Shown in pieces: positions 31,701 to 43,700 of a stretch of 64,000 nucleotides of DNA (positions are counted from its first letter, which is position 1; each line of letters starts with the position of its first letter). Both the position numbers and the translations under genes were made by a program. The notes below the pieces were generated by a model. That model made no database searches. It was not told the origin of the DNA and was given only the letters and a program-made list of their open reading frames with translations. Source of the DNA: Clytia hemisphaerica (Eukaryota; Cnidaria; Hydrozoa; Leptothecata; Clytiidae); the NCBI GenBank assembly GCA_902728285.1, contig CACVBU010000955.1:518217-582216 (forward strand). The letters run 5' to 3'.

Positions 31701-34700
31701 GATATTTAAAAATGTAGTGCGTCAAATATTTCTATAGTCACCCTGCAACGCATTAATCGAACGTTGATTTGTTTGTATATGATTTGTTGCATACTTCTAT
31801 AAGCGTTAGTATGTGTTCACTATATGATACACATATTGACGGTAATTTTAAAAATAAAATTTTCAGGTAAAGTATTGTGAAGGCCTTGTAAAGAACTGAT
31901 TGATTATTAATTAAATATAGGATTTTTTTGAAGACTCACACAACAAGACAAAACGAAAAAAGTCGAATATGAAAGCTTTACCTCGAAGCATAAATTGTAA
32001 CGATCAATAAATTCATCATTACCACACTCATTAGACATTGCATCCACCAACAACTGTGAAAAACTTTTATACATCGCAGAATCGTAAAATGCGAAATCGT
32101 CAAAACTGATCTCATTCTCTCTAGAAAAAAAAGATGGAAAAGTTTCAAAATGTATATTTAACAGTTTCATCCTACGACGGAGATATGTTTGAAAAATCGT
32201 CATTAATAGACCATGCATGGATACAAGTGTAAAGCGGCCGTAGTGTAAATCTGGTATTCGGCTACTGTGCGCAAGTTCGCGGGTTCAATCTCTAGCCGGG
32301 TCAAACCAGAGCCTTCAAAATGGTACTTGATACCTCTCTGCACTTAGAATGATCAAGGTCAGTAGAGCAATCCAGGGAGGAGTGGCGCCCTCCTCTACCA
32401 GCCCCTACTGTTGTCGTAAGAATTGCTTAGAAGAAATCATTCAACGAATCTCCTATCATTTTCTTACACACCATTTTGAAGACAAAAAGAAAGGACAACT
32501 TTCACTTCTTCCCGTGCCGTGCGAGCACAAAATTTGAGAAATTCTTTAATAATTCTGCTTCGTCAAAAAAAAAAAGTTTTCATAAGAGATGAAGGAAGAG
32601 ATCATAAAAGAATATCGCACGGAGTTTGAGGGATATTCTACTTTCAAAGTTCACATGGGTTATCAAAATGGTGGTACTAAAGGGTGGCTATGGCGGTCTA
32701 GGTTTGATTGTCCTGAGCTTTACCCTCGGGGCTTCCCAAAGTACATTGTAAGGGTCGAAATGAGCAAAGACGAGAAGATACACTGTAAGGGTGTTAAAAT
32801 TGAGAAAAATTGAGCCAATTTTGGGGGTGATTTTGGAAAGCTTTGCCATTTTTTGCCTTAAAATGGACCCAATCTTTCAAAAGAAAATGCACCATAAGAG
32901 TACAAAATTTAGTTAGTTTTGGATAAATTTCATCTGCACTGTAAGGGTCCAAATTCAAAGGCTTAATTTTCGCACATACGGTTTTTTCACATAAGTGATA
33001 ATAAAGACAACAAACCCATTTGAGAAGAAGACGCTTACTTTCCGAGCAAGTACAGAAGGATGGGTCTCGATAAAATCAATGGGATTGTTTGATTGAACCA
33101 TAATGTTAATCCAAGGAAACGTCCAATCGCAACAAAGGCTGTGTATCGCTTCTCCTGAGAAAATAATTGTGTTCATAATAATGATAAGTAATGTTAATCT
33201 TCCTCCTTCACATTCTATTAATGCGAGGAAGATTAGCCAGATCAGGAAATGTTTTCAAAACATTAGAAAGGGCACAGCAATGACAGATTTGATCTGATTA
33301 ATATCACTATCAAGTAAATCAGAAAATTGCTCCATAAGAAAAGATAAATCTGTTTAGTTGATAGACGTTTTTAAGTCAGGAAGTAGCAATTAGCGTGGAT
33401 TGTTTTAATTATACATATTAACAATGCTTAAAGGGTACTGGTGGGTTGGAGTTTACCAAGTTTGAAAGACGTCAGATATCTGTTTATGTGAATATGCGAG
33501 TACTCTTGCTAATTCGAGCTTTTGCTTTTCGAATCTCATAGAGGTTTTTTTCATGTTTTGTTAAATTACGTAATTTCCACCATTATGTAATCTAATGCAA
33601 ATGCTGCATTTGCGTAAGGGATCGCCTCTACAGATTCGAACGTTTGCCTCCATTTCTTGGTGAGTTGCACTTTGATGATTTTCAAACAGGTCGCAAATTG
33701 GAAGAGACGTTACTCGCGTAGAAAAAAAGCCGTGACGTCTAGTATAAGCTAATCTTCCTATAACTCAAACTCATTTTCGGTCTCCGTCGAGGCGACTCCT
33801 TCCGTAAAATTCTTTCTATCCCTCTATCCCTCCCTAATTCAAACTAAGAAGAACAGGAGAGTTTGAGTTAACGAGAGTCATCAACTGTATATCAAACCAA
33901 TAACTTTGGAAATTTGACGTCATGGTCAACTATGGTAAATTCAAACCCTTCCTCTTTTTACACAAGTGTTGATTAGCTGTATTAACTTAGAATATTGGTA
34001 GAGAATATATAGAGTAGACATAGAATATTAGTAGAACCATACTTGCGTCATAGGATGTTCGAAGATGAAGTTGGATTCTTGTAACAGATACTTCCCAACT
34101 TTTGGTGAAAAAACTCCTTTCTGTGTCGGCAAATTTCCACATTCCGTGAAAAATTCCGTTGGCCAGTGTTTGTACTAGTATGAAAGAAATCAAGAAGCTT
34201 CGTTGACAACCAATTAAGTATAAAAATGGCATCTAAAAACTAGTAGAATATAGGTATAATTTAGAAGTGACAATTGTGATCAAATCGATCAAATCCATAT
34301 TATAGAAGATCAGAGATCTGACCTCAAGGAGAGCAAGTGTTGAAAATACTAAATGAAATTAAAATGAAACATAAAAAGGGACTGGTAACGAAAATACAAG
34401 AAAGATTTTCTCGACAAAGATATCGAAAACACAAGTGTAGGAGTGATTATTTGAGTATATATACAAACAGTGAAGAAGCAACAGACGTAGCACCTAATAT
34501 TTTAAAATTATTCAGATCAGTTCACCAATATAATAAAGCAAACCTACCTTTTCACCGCTCTTCAGAGCGTTAGCAAAAGCAGCAAACAAACCACGTGTTA
34601 CACCCGGTCCAGTCCCCTCTTCTCCTTCGAAGCGAACGCGTAATCCACCGAACGGATGGTTCGCCATGTTCTGTAAAATACAAAAGAAGAAGAATTAATG

Positions 34701-37700
34701 ATTTAAAATAATCTTACGAATTCAGTACATCGGAGAAAAGGTTAGCATGATGTTCTTGTTCATAGGGAGAAGCAAACATCAAAAAAGAATGGATACATGA
34801 TACACTACTTTTATACAAATAATCAGAAAAATAGAGTCGGTACTTTACGTGGAATAGATAGATTTTTAGGCAATCTGTTAACTATTTTCACGGCTATTTT
34901 CACGGCCGGCCATCTCGTCTACCTAACAACTGAACAGTCGAACAACTGAACGGTACATTGGAATGTTGATCAAAAGAGTAAGGTTATCTTGCATCATGTC
35001 GTGAGAGCACCGCGAAGTGCCCGTAAACTTGGAAGGAGCGGTAATTCTAACAACAAACCATTTGTTTGAGGCGCTGACATCTTGAGCAATCGGTCATCGC
35101 TCCTTCAATAATTCAAATAACTGAAATCTTTTGAAATCTACAGACTTGCCACTTAAATTCAAAAAAGGGGCGTGGTGAGCACTGACCTTTATATAACCCT
35201 GGACCAAACAATATCTGCCATCTTTGATTGGAGTTTTTTTAGAATTGGTACCCAAGGAGAAGCCATTGCAATGCTAAAAATTAACGTCTAACGCCGCTAC
35301 ATCATCGAAAGAATTTGAGGGAAAGTAGACCTAGCTCTCTCGATGCATTTACACCGCTATCGAGTAGTGCCGACATTAGGGTACCAATTTTCAAAAAACT
35401 CCGATCAAAGATTTTGCTTGGCTGGGATTGAGAAGCTTTGTCCAGGGTTATATAAAGGTCAGTGGTGGTGAGACGTAAAATAAAAATTAGGTCTTTTTAT
35501 GAAAGATAACAAAAGCAAACATTACCTCGCTGAAAACATTGATACAATCATTCAGAAGGTTCGACCGATGTATGTTGATCAAAAGAGCTGGATTATCTTG
35601 CATCATGTTGTAAGAACGCCGCGAAGTGTCCGTACCACGGATAGACGTCAACGTACGCTGGAACCTGGAAAACAGAATAGGTATTGACCTAAAATTATAG
35701 CTGATTTTTTACGAAATAAGCGCGGAAAAACAAAGGATGTAAACTAGACGTAAGTCGTTTATAAACCATCTAATACAGTAATTACCGTTGTTATAATACA
35801 GTATCGTAACGAGTTAATATAATTTGTACGAACTAAACTATAATTTGTCGTTTTGTTAATTTCTGCTTTCCTTATTACACGAATATTAATAGGCAAGTAT
35901 TCAATGGCCTTGAAATTAACACTCCAAAAATTAACCCGAATTTTATTTGCTTTTTCAAGGACACCATAGCTGGTTTTAATTAAGAGTTTTTTTATTACCA
36001 TGAAATTTTTCAATTCGTGTTAATAAAATGACTAGTAATATTCGTGTAATAAGGTATGCCTGGATTAGTCTATTTGCGATGTTAGCTTTTTTAGGCTTAT
36101 GCAAATAAATGAATATAAGTATAAATAGTCGTCTAGCATGCTAGACTAGATGTAAACGAACAATTCATGGTATTCATGACGTAATGTTTTCTACAGAAAG
36201 ACCCCGGTTTTTGCCAGTAGTGGCAAATTTTATACAACTTTTATCTAGTTTAAATTTGCCACTACTGGCTAAAACCGGGGTATTCCCTTAGAAAACATTA
36301 CGTCATGAATATTATGAATGTCAAATTCTTTTTCCCTTCCGAAAACGGGAGTGATTCCTATTAAAAGAAGATCATATACCTAGAAGAGAAATTTATTTAT
36401 TGTCTTACCGCGCGATTCTACCTGAAGCGCCAGCTTTGATTGACAGGAAACTTTCTCTCTCATAACCAGGCCCCTCACTAAGAAACAATGTGCTGAAAGC
36501 ATCGATAACCCGTCCCCATTTTCCTTCACAGATGGCCAGTGTTTGACTTTCTTTTTTCCTATAAAAACGAAATTTGTCATTGATACATTCCAAGTTGATA
36601 CAGGTTTTTGTCAGACTTAATCAAGCAATTCCAAAGAAAAAGTTATCTAGCTTAACATATTAGAAATTTTCGGATATATGAGGAGGGTGCCCACCAGAAT
36701 AAAGCCGGGATTTGACCACTGTCTGTTACTAAAAGTAGAAGTTACACGTTGGTCAAAGTCAGGCTTTTCTTGGGTGCTTCAGTTAGAAAATATGACGTCA
36801 TGTTGAGGGGAATTCCCTGTAAAATTTTAAAAACCACAAATGATTTTTTAGTGCTCCAATTTACTTCTGGAGTGTAGAGTTTTAAAATCAGACTTAAGAT
36901 CCAAAAGCTGTAAAATGTTACAACAAGGCTGAGAATATAGCCTGGAAAAACAAAACCCTTCAAAAATTGAGATGTCACAATGAATAAAGTGGACAATTTC
37001 TAAAACCGCCATTCTTTTCGAATTCTAAAAAAAACGTCACAGGTCCCAAAATTCTCAACATATTTTGAGCTTGATTGTTTAGCACGGGTATTTTGCAAAA
37101 GGGAACAGTGGAGATGTAAAGAATGACAAGAACAATCCTTAAAGGTCAAAGTCGAAGCACGAGTCAGTCTAAAAATTAACATGGAGAAAAACTTGCAGTT
37201 TTTGTTTCTTCAGCACATTTTCATCAAGCCACATAAAGATTTGATTAGCGGTGATCAATTTTTCGTCAGTGTGTTGCAAGAACTGTTGCATTTTTCCTAC
37301 ATGGCTACCTGAAAAAAATTATAAATTCATTCTAATTAAGAAGGTCTGAAACCATAGTCGGAAGTTTTGATAACTGTCTACCCGGAGGTAGGAAAATGCC
37401 ACTCTTTCTCCCTGTATTGTTCCACTTACCCTCGATTTTTCCCTTAATTGCTGAGCATCAAGCAAATACACCAATTATCACTTTTTGTACTAACACATAG
37501 AGAAAGTGCCTACTTCGCATCTTAGCCGTTATTATACGCAAAATACAAAGAGGAATGAATACGTAGGGGTGGTACAGTCACTCTCGCTCGGGATTGTGGA
37601 TGGTGAAATTTGTCTTTGGTTCGACCCAGCCAAGGATTGAACCGACAGCCTTGCGTGCCGTAGCTGGACGGCCATGCTCTACCTTCATGTTACGGCCGCA

Positions 37701-40700
37701 TATATGTATTAAATAAGCTCTGTGAATTTAACCCTTTAAGTGCCAAGGTCGTATATATCAAACATGGGCTATGTAGGAGGGCTAAAAATCGTTATTTTTG
37801 ATCTAACTCGTAGGAATTGGATTGGGCTTCACAGTCAAGCAAAAAAAAATCAAAAGTGAGTCTTTCCAGCGAGATTATAAGCCAAAAAGTAAAAAAATGC
37901 AAAAATTTGACAAAAATCCACTTTTTTAAGATTTTGACCGTTTTTTGACCATTTTTGGTAAACGAGGTATCCTCCAAGAACCTCCAAATTTGGCCCTGCT
38001 TTTTACTGGATTCTGTACTCCAGTGAATTAATTTGAAGTTTTACCGCTGGACACCTTTCTATCATTCAGGCAGGTCCAAGCAGCGGGCCTGACTGCTTTA
38101 ATTCTTCTAACCTATCCCCCCCCTTTACCGCCACCCAACCCACCCTTCCTAAATCGGGCGGCGCCGAAGGCATGAATCAGATCTTGAAACTCGTTGCCGA
38201 GCATTCTAGAGTGTTGGCGTAGGATACTTTAAAGCGAAAGGAATCCTACCTTGTTTGGAGCGAAGATTAATGCAAGGTTTGAAGAAGTTCACTTCCTCTT
38301 TGTCGACGTTCGAATCATGGTCTTCTTGCGAATTGTCACGCGCACTGGAAGCGGACGCTGGATTAAACGCTCGCGACTTGTTCAAGTAGAGGTAGGCGTC
38401 TAGAACGTACGTCAGGTGGGTGTAGCTAAAAGAAATAAAAGAAATTGTCTTCTAAAGAAAAATCTGAACACCCTGGATATCCTAATTCACTCGTAAAACC
38501 GCCCTTAGATTTCTTCTCAAAGCTGACATGCATCCGATTCCGATGCTCTCAATAACAAAAAATTCTCAATCTCACCTGAACAAATCGATAACAGGCAGTG
38601 TATCTTGGTCTTCACCCATTTGTTGTTTCAGCAAATACATCATATATTCGTCAGGTGACGATCCGTAAATGTGTGTCATGGGTGGACGCCCCAATCCAGC
38701 AATATCGCCCTCGGGCGCCGTCTTCTTTAGTCGCAGTACAAAATGCTGGAATTAAGAGTTAAATTTTATCAAAAAAAATTTAGCATGGATATTTATTTTG
38801 CTTTTGTGTTATAAATGGTGAACATTTGTCAGTCAAAAGTCTGAACCAAACAACTCGAAACAACATAGTAGATTACCTGACGATACTAAACTTCAGAAGC
38901 TAACTTTATAAAACTTTCTTCCCACAAAGACACTTGACACCAAATTTCGTTTGAAATAGACAACACTCAACAGGTTAGGCCTTCCTTAAAAATTCTTCAA
39001 ATTTTAGAACGTGTCCTTCGTAAACATGGGGTTTAGAAACTATCTTTAGGGAAGCCGACCACTACTCAAAAGCTAGTGAAACAACAAATGTCAGATATAC
39101 CTTAGTATCGAATTGGTCACCCCTATTGAGTTGATCTTCAAGGGTGGTCAAGATTTCTTTCATCCAACTCCACGTGGAAGCTAGTTGTTCATTGGCTTCC
39201 TCTTGCAAGGCTTTTCGTACGTCAGCCGAGAACTCAATTGGTTTGATACCGAATAAACCAGGAACAACTTCTTCCTGCTAAAAAAGGGAAACACAGACGA
39301 CTTGAATATTAAATTTGACTTTTATCATTCAAATCTTTCAAAATTGAAAGTATTAAAAAAAAAACCCGTTTTATGTCAAAACCCAGATGAAATAATTTCA
39401 ACTCCTTCTAAACAAGACCAATGTCATAGCGGGACCATCAGTTTTATAATTTGAAATAAAAGGCTTCAGAGGTTAAAACAATTTATCAAGGCGTCTATAT
39501 TTATCACATACAGACTGTTGTATTGATTTGGCAATATCCGTTGCTTCTTTGACCAATCGGCAAAACATTCTGGACAAATAGAGATATCCGGCATGTACTG
39601 ATGGTGTATTCATTATCTGCTGGTGGATTTGGTTGTTTTGGTACGTCTGCCACTGTTGAGAAAATATTGAGAACAATTGTTTCACGGTAAGTCAAATACA
39701 TGCTTTTTTATAAGAAAACTTTTATAAGAGCACCAGGTTGAAAATTGGCCAAAACCTAAGAATAAATTAAGAACAATCTGAGCCTTATCCGATTTTAGCA
39801 GATTTATAACCCATTTTCAGTTATCAAGTTAAACTAAGCGTATTAAGAACATCATAAGAACACTTTTATAAGCCTGAACATTTCAAAAATTAAGAAAAAC
39901 CAAGCGTGAACCAAAATTTACTGGTTCTTTTAAAAAAGCGTGTAAACCCAAGTATAAATTTTAGTTATATGGTTGAGGTGATTGCCCGAGTTTTAGCGGA
40001 GAAACTCACTGCTAAAAGCTGAAGTTTTGGAATTATTTGGTCTCAAATAACTGACGGTCTGTAAAAAGTTTAATCAAGAATATAGAGAAAAAGTTCTTAG
40101 ATAAATTGATTTGTTTATACTCAAATAATTAATAACTCAAAAGATTTTTCTCAAAACCTTAACACCCTACCAATCCTGTCTGAGTGAAAAGCCGACTCGA
40201 AACTTCATTACGCATGCGTATATGTCCGTCCAAAGCCCAGGCTAGGGAAGAGTCCGGCGTGATGCCTTGTGTGTGCGTCCAGTCTATTTCATTGATGTCT
40301 GTTTCAGTGCGTTCGAAATTCTCCCCCACTACTCCCGCGTTTTCAGGGGCAAAGAGAAACGGGTCGTCGATGTTTATTGTTTCGTCATTGTCCGAAGTAT
40401 CATCTTCCGGTACATTTGAAGATGATGATGACGGCCCTTGAGGCACCACTCTCGACGGCGCCCCTACTGATGGGCCAGGCCGTGCAGACGACTTTGATGG
40501 AGTATTTGAATCACGTGGTTCGTGATCTTCGACAAGCATTGCTGTAGCGTTACCAGGAACAAGCGATACTTCTCGAGTTACGCGCCTGTAAAAAAAGGAA
40601 GGATACAAAAATAGATTTAACGACTTTCTTTTAGTAACTTTTTAACAGCTTTTAATTGTTTTTAGACTGATAAATTTGTAACTTTTCTGATTTCTAATTT

Positions 40701-43700
40701 TACTATCTATAGCACTGATGATGGCATAAGACCGAAAAGCTTCTGCTTCAATTCTTAACAAATGTTGTTCTTTTTATTTAACTTGACATGGCAAATATAT
40801 CGAATTCAACAAAAATAGATTTTTTATGGAAGAGTGAACCCCGCATTACACGTTTCATACAGTTGGTCAGTCGACTCCTCACCTCATCATATGAGTCATC
40901 ATACTTATCTCACTATAAACCTTAAAAACAACTAATATCATGGACAGAATACTTGAGACAAATGGGATTTCCCTGCGAAATTTTAAACACCACAAATGAA
41001 TTTTAAGCGCGTTAAACTACAGTTGGAAAGTAGAGTTTTAACTCTGAGACCTTAGGATCTCAAGATTTAAAAGCTCAAATTTGCTCCATTAAGGCTTGGA
41101 ATATAGCCTAGAAGCCAACGAACCCCTCAAAAATCAAAATATTTAATGAAAGAAAGTGGAAGTGTCAAAATAGCAATTCTCGCCCGATCTTTAAATTCTG
41201 AAAAACGTTAAAATACACAAAAGTCTCAATATATTTCGAGCAAGATTGTAGAATAATAGACACGATAATAGTGAATAGGAGAGTGTTCTCAAATATAATA
41301 AAGAAAGTAACCTGGAAGCATATCGGATATTTTGACGTGTAGAAGTTGTTGCACCGCCTGGTGGTATGTACATTCGAACACCTGCAAATAATAGAGGAAT
41401 AACTTTACACAACCAATCAAATACGCTTAGATCTTACTTCAGCAGTGTTTTTTTTTGTCGAAACAAACCATGGACATCAAAATTGCTTCCTATCGTTTTT
41501 CGTCCAGAAAAATCAAAATTAAGGTAGAACCACTTGAAAAGCGTTACTACGAGAACTAATATATCTGAGCAAGGTCATGTCAGGGAAGTCAAATACCAGC
41601 TAATATATCTGAACAAATGTAATATATAAGGTTCGAGATACAGTAGACTCTCTCTAATTCGATCTTCTATTTTTCGAATCTCTCTGTAATTCGAACAAAT
41701 AAGATTTCCCGTTCGAGTTCGAGTTAGCGAGAGTCAACTGTACATTTTTCCCAAGCTGGTGATAATAAGATTTTACCAGTTGGGAGGTGGCTTCTACCGA
41801 CAGGTGGCTGGCCCACATTGTGTATATCACGGATAATATCTTTAGGTTGCGCTTTGACTGTACCCAAACGAATAGGTCGTAACATTGTATTTGCAGCCTT
41901 CAGTATCTCAATGACCGAAATCCATGAAAATGCACGCAGACACAGGCTAAAAAGAAAGGTTAGGAAAGAGTAAAGAACATGAACGAGGTTATGTATTTAC
42001 ACTTTTGAGGACGGAAGGGCTGACGGGATCTGAAATAACATGCAGTGTTAACCCGCAAAATCGAGGACTGTAAAAGTGCCAATTTACCGTTGTCCTCAGT
42101 CATTCAGGATCTATACAAATCAGAAGCTAATCATTTCCGTCTCAGAAAAAGACATAAACATACATATAAACTCACTATTAAATTTTGCGGAATAATAAGC
42201 GGTTCTCAAGTAAATCCTTAAAACTCGTCCACTCAAAATTATCTTTCAAACAAGGTAATACTTCTCATTTTATCTTCTTTTTTATTGAACAGTATTTTAC
42301 TAAAAATGTGCAGACTGCCTTTTTTGGAACAGACTTTAGGTCAAAAATTTCGATACTTATAAAGTAGTCAAAACACGAGATCCCAAAACATAACATAAAA
42401 CAAGCTTTACTTTAAGCATTCTCTCATCTTGCTTTCTTTCTTTGCGTGGTTCTTGTTGGCATGGCGACCAATCTTCAATTTCAAGTTCCCATCAGGCATC
42501 GTGTTCTTCGATAAAAAGATCGATAATTGTCGAACGAGTGATCGAACAAATCGATGAACAGTCAACCAAGGTAGGAGACTATTAAAAGTTTTGCCACAAA
42601 ACGCGTTTTGATCGATCGGGTTCAAACGATGAAGAGTTGGTAACAAAATCGCATTTTCGCTGATCTTCGATTCGATAAATCGATTCATTAGCGATTTAAT
42701 GAATGCTTCGAGGAGAATCGAATATGGGTTGGTTAAGAGATTCTCAACAAGGATATCCAGCTTGTTACAATCAACAAAGGTGAGATCGGAGGAGGAATTT
42801 GATTGCCAACACATTATAGATGAGACAATACAAGGCCAGTTCTTTGCGAGGTAGAATACGGAAGCTTGGAAGGTCGTGTTCCATAGTAGTCGTGCTTTGT
42901 TGAGGTGGCATTTGCATTCGTCTTCTGTAGGGGTTGGAGAAACCATAACTTGTGAGCGGTCTTGACCAGGGATTGGAAAGAAAGGCGACAAATTCGATGC
43001 TCCTTTCCTGGAAGAGAAAAACCTAATTGTTAAATCAATAGCTAGTCTGAATCGCAGACCTCTACAAAAACCACAGGTCGTATAGGGAGGACAAATCCGT
43101 TAGTGGATGCAAGCAGCCTAACCAATAGCCTACTTCATATGAATCATTCACCTGTTACAGGCTATTTTCTATTCAATTTACAGGAAAAACACACAAGTGC
43201 AAATTTCCCTTCAGGAAGGACTTTTTTTTTTACTTCAAAGAAATTTTGAAAACTCTTTTACATTGATGTTATTTTAAAAAGAGTGGTCAACCATAAAAAA
43301 GTTTACTACAGTGACATAACAAACCTCGAGGTTCCTCCTTGGCCTTCGTGCATGTTGTCCGAAGCTGTTTGTGGGTGCATGATTTGCGGAGTGAGCCCTG
43401 AACAGCTGTTCACTTCAATTGGTCCAAATTTTAAGTTCGCTATCAAACGAATGCTAGGTGTTACCGGGCTGCTTGCGTAATCGTTCGAATGAGTCGCTTT
43501 ATCTTTGACGTTAAGACGTAGCGAACCTGTACGGTTTTGTAAGCCACGACGTGTTAAGATCGGGTTTTCGCCCATTTTACGTTTTTGTGACTGATGACCC
43601 GATAATTTTCGGTCGTCCTCGTTTGTTGACGCAGAAAGACCCGATTGTTGTGACGAGGATCGACTCGTTGAGCGGTCGTCGGAAGTCGGTGCTTTTGGAG

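Noticed and set aside
32234-32345. Functional tRNA gene
   Set aside because: Good B box but stems do not pair; a second reversed copy with matching flanking sequence shows it is a SINE.
33987-34232. Minus-strand ORF MPFLYLIGCQRS as coding
   Set aside because: The UBR5 exon 34174-34043 uses a different frame (YKHWPTEFF...VGKYLL), which fits both neighbours' phase and the HECT family.
40184-40441. Plus-strand ORF opposite UBR5 exon 40585-40171
   Set aside because: Antisense shadow of a Ser-rich coding exon; no splice or homology support.
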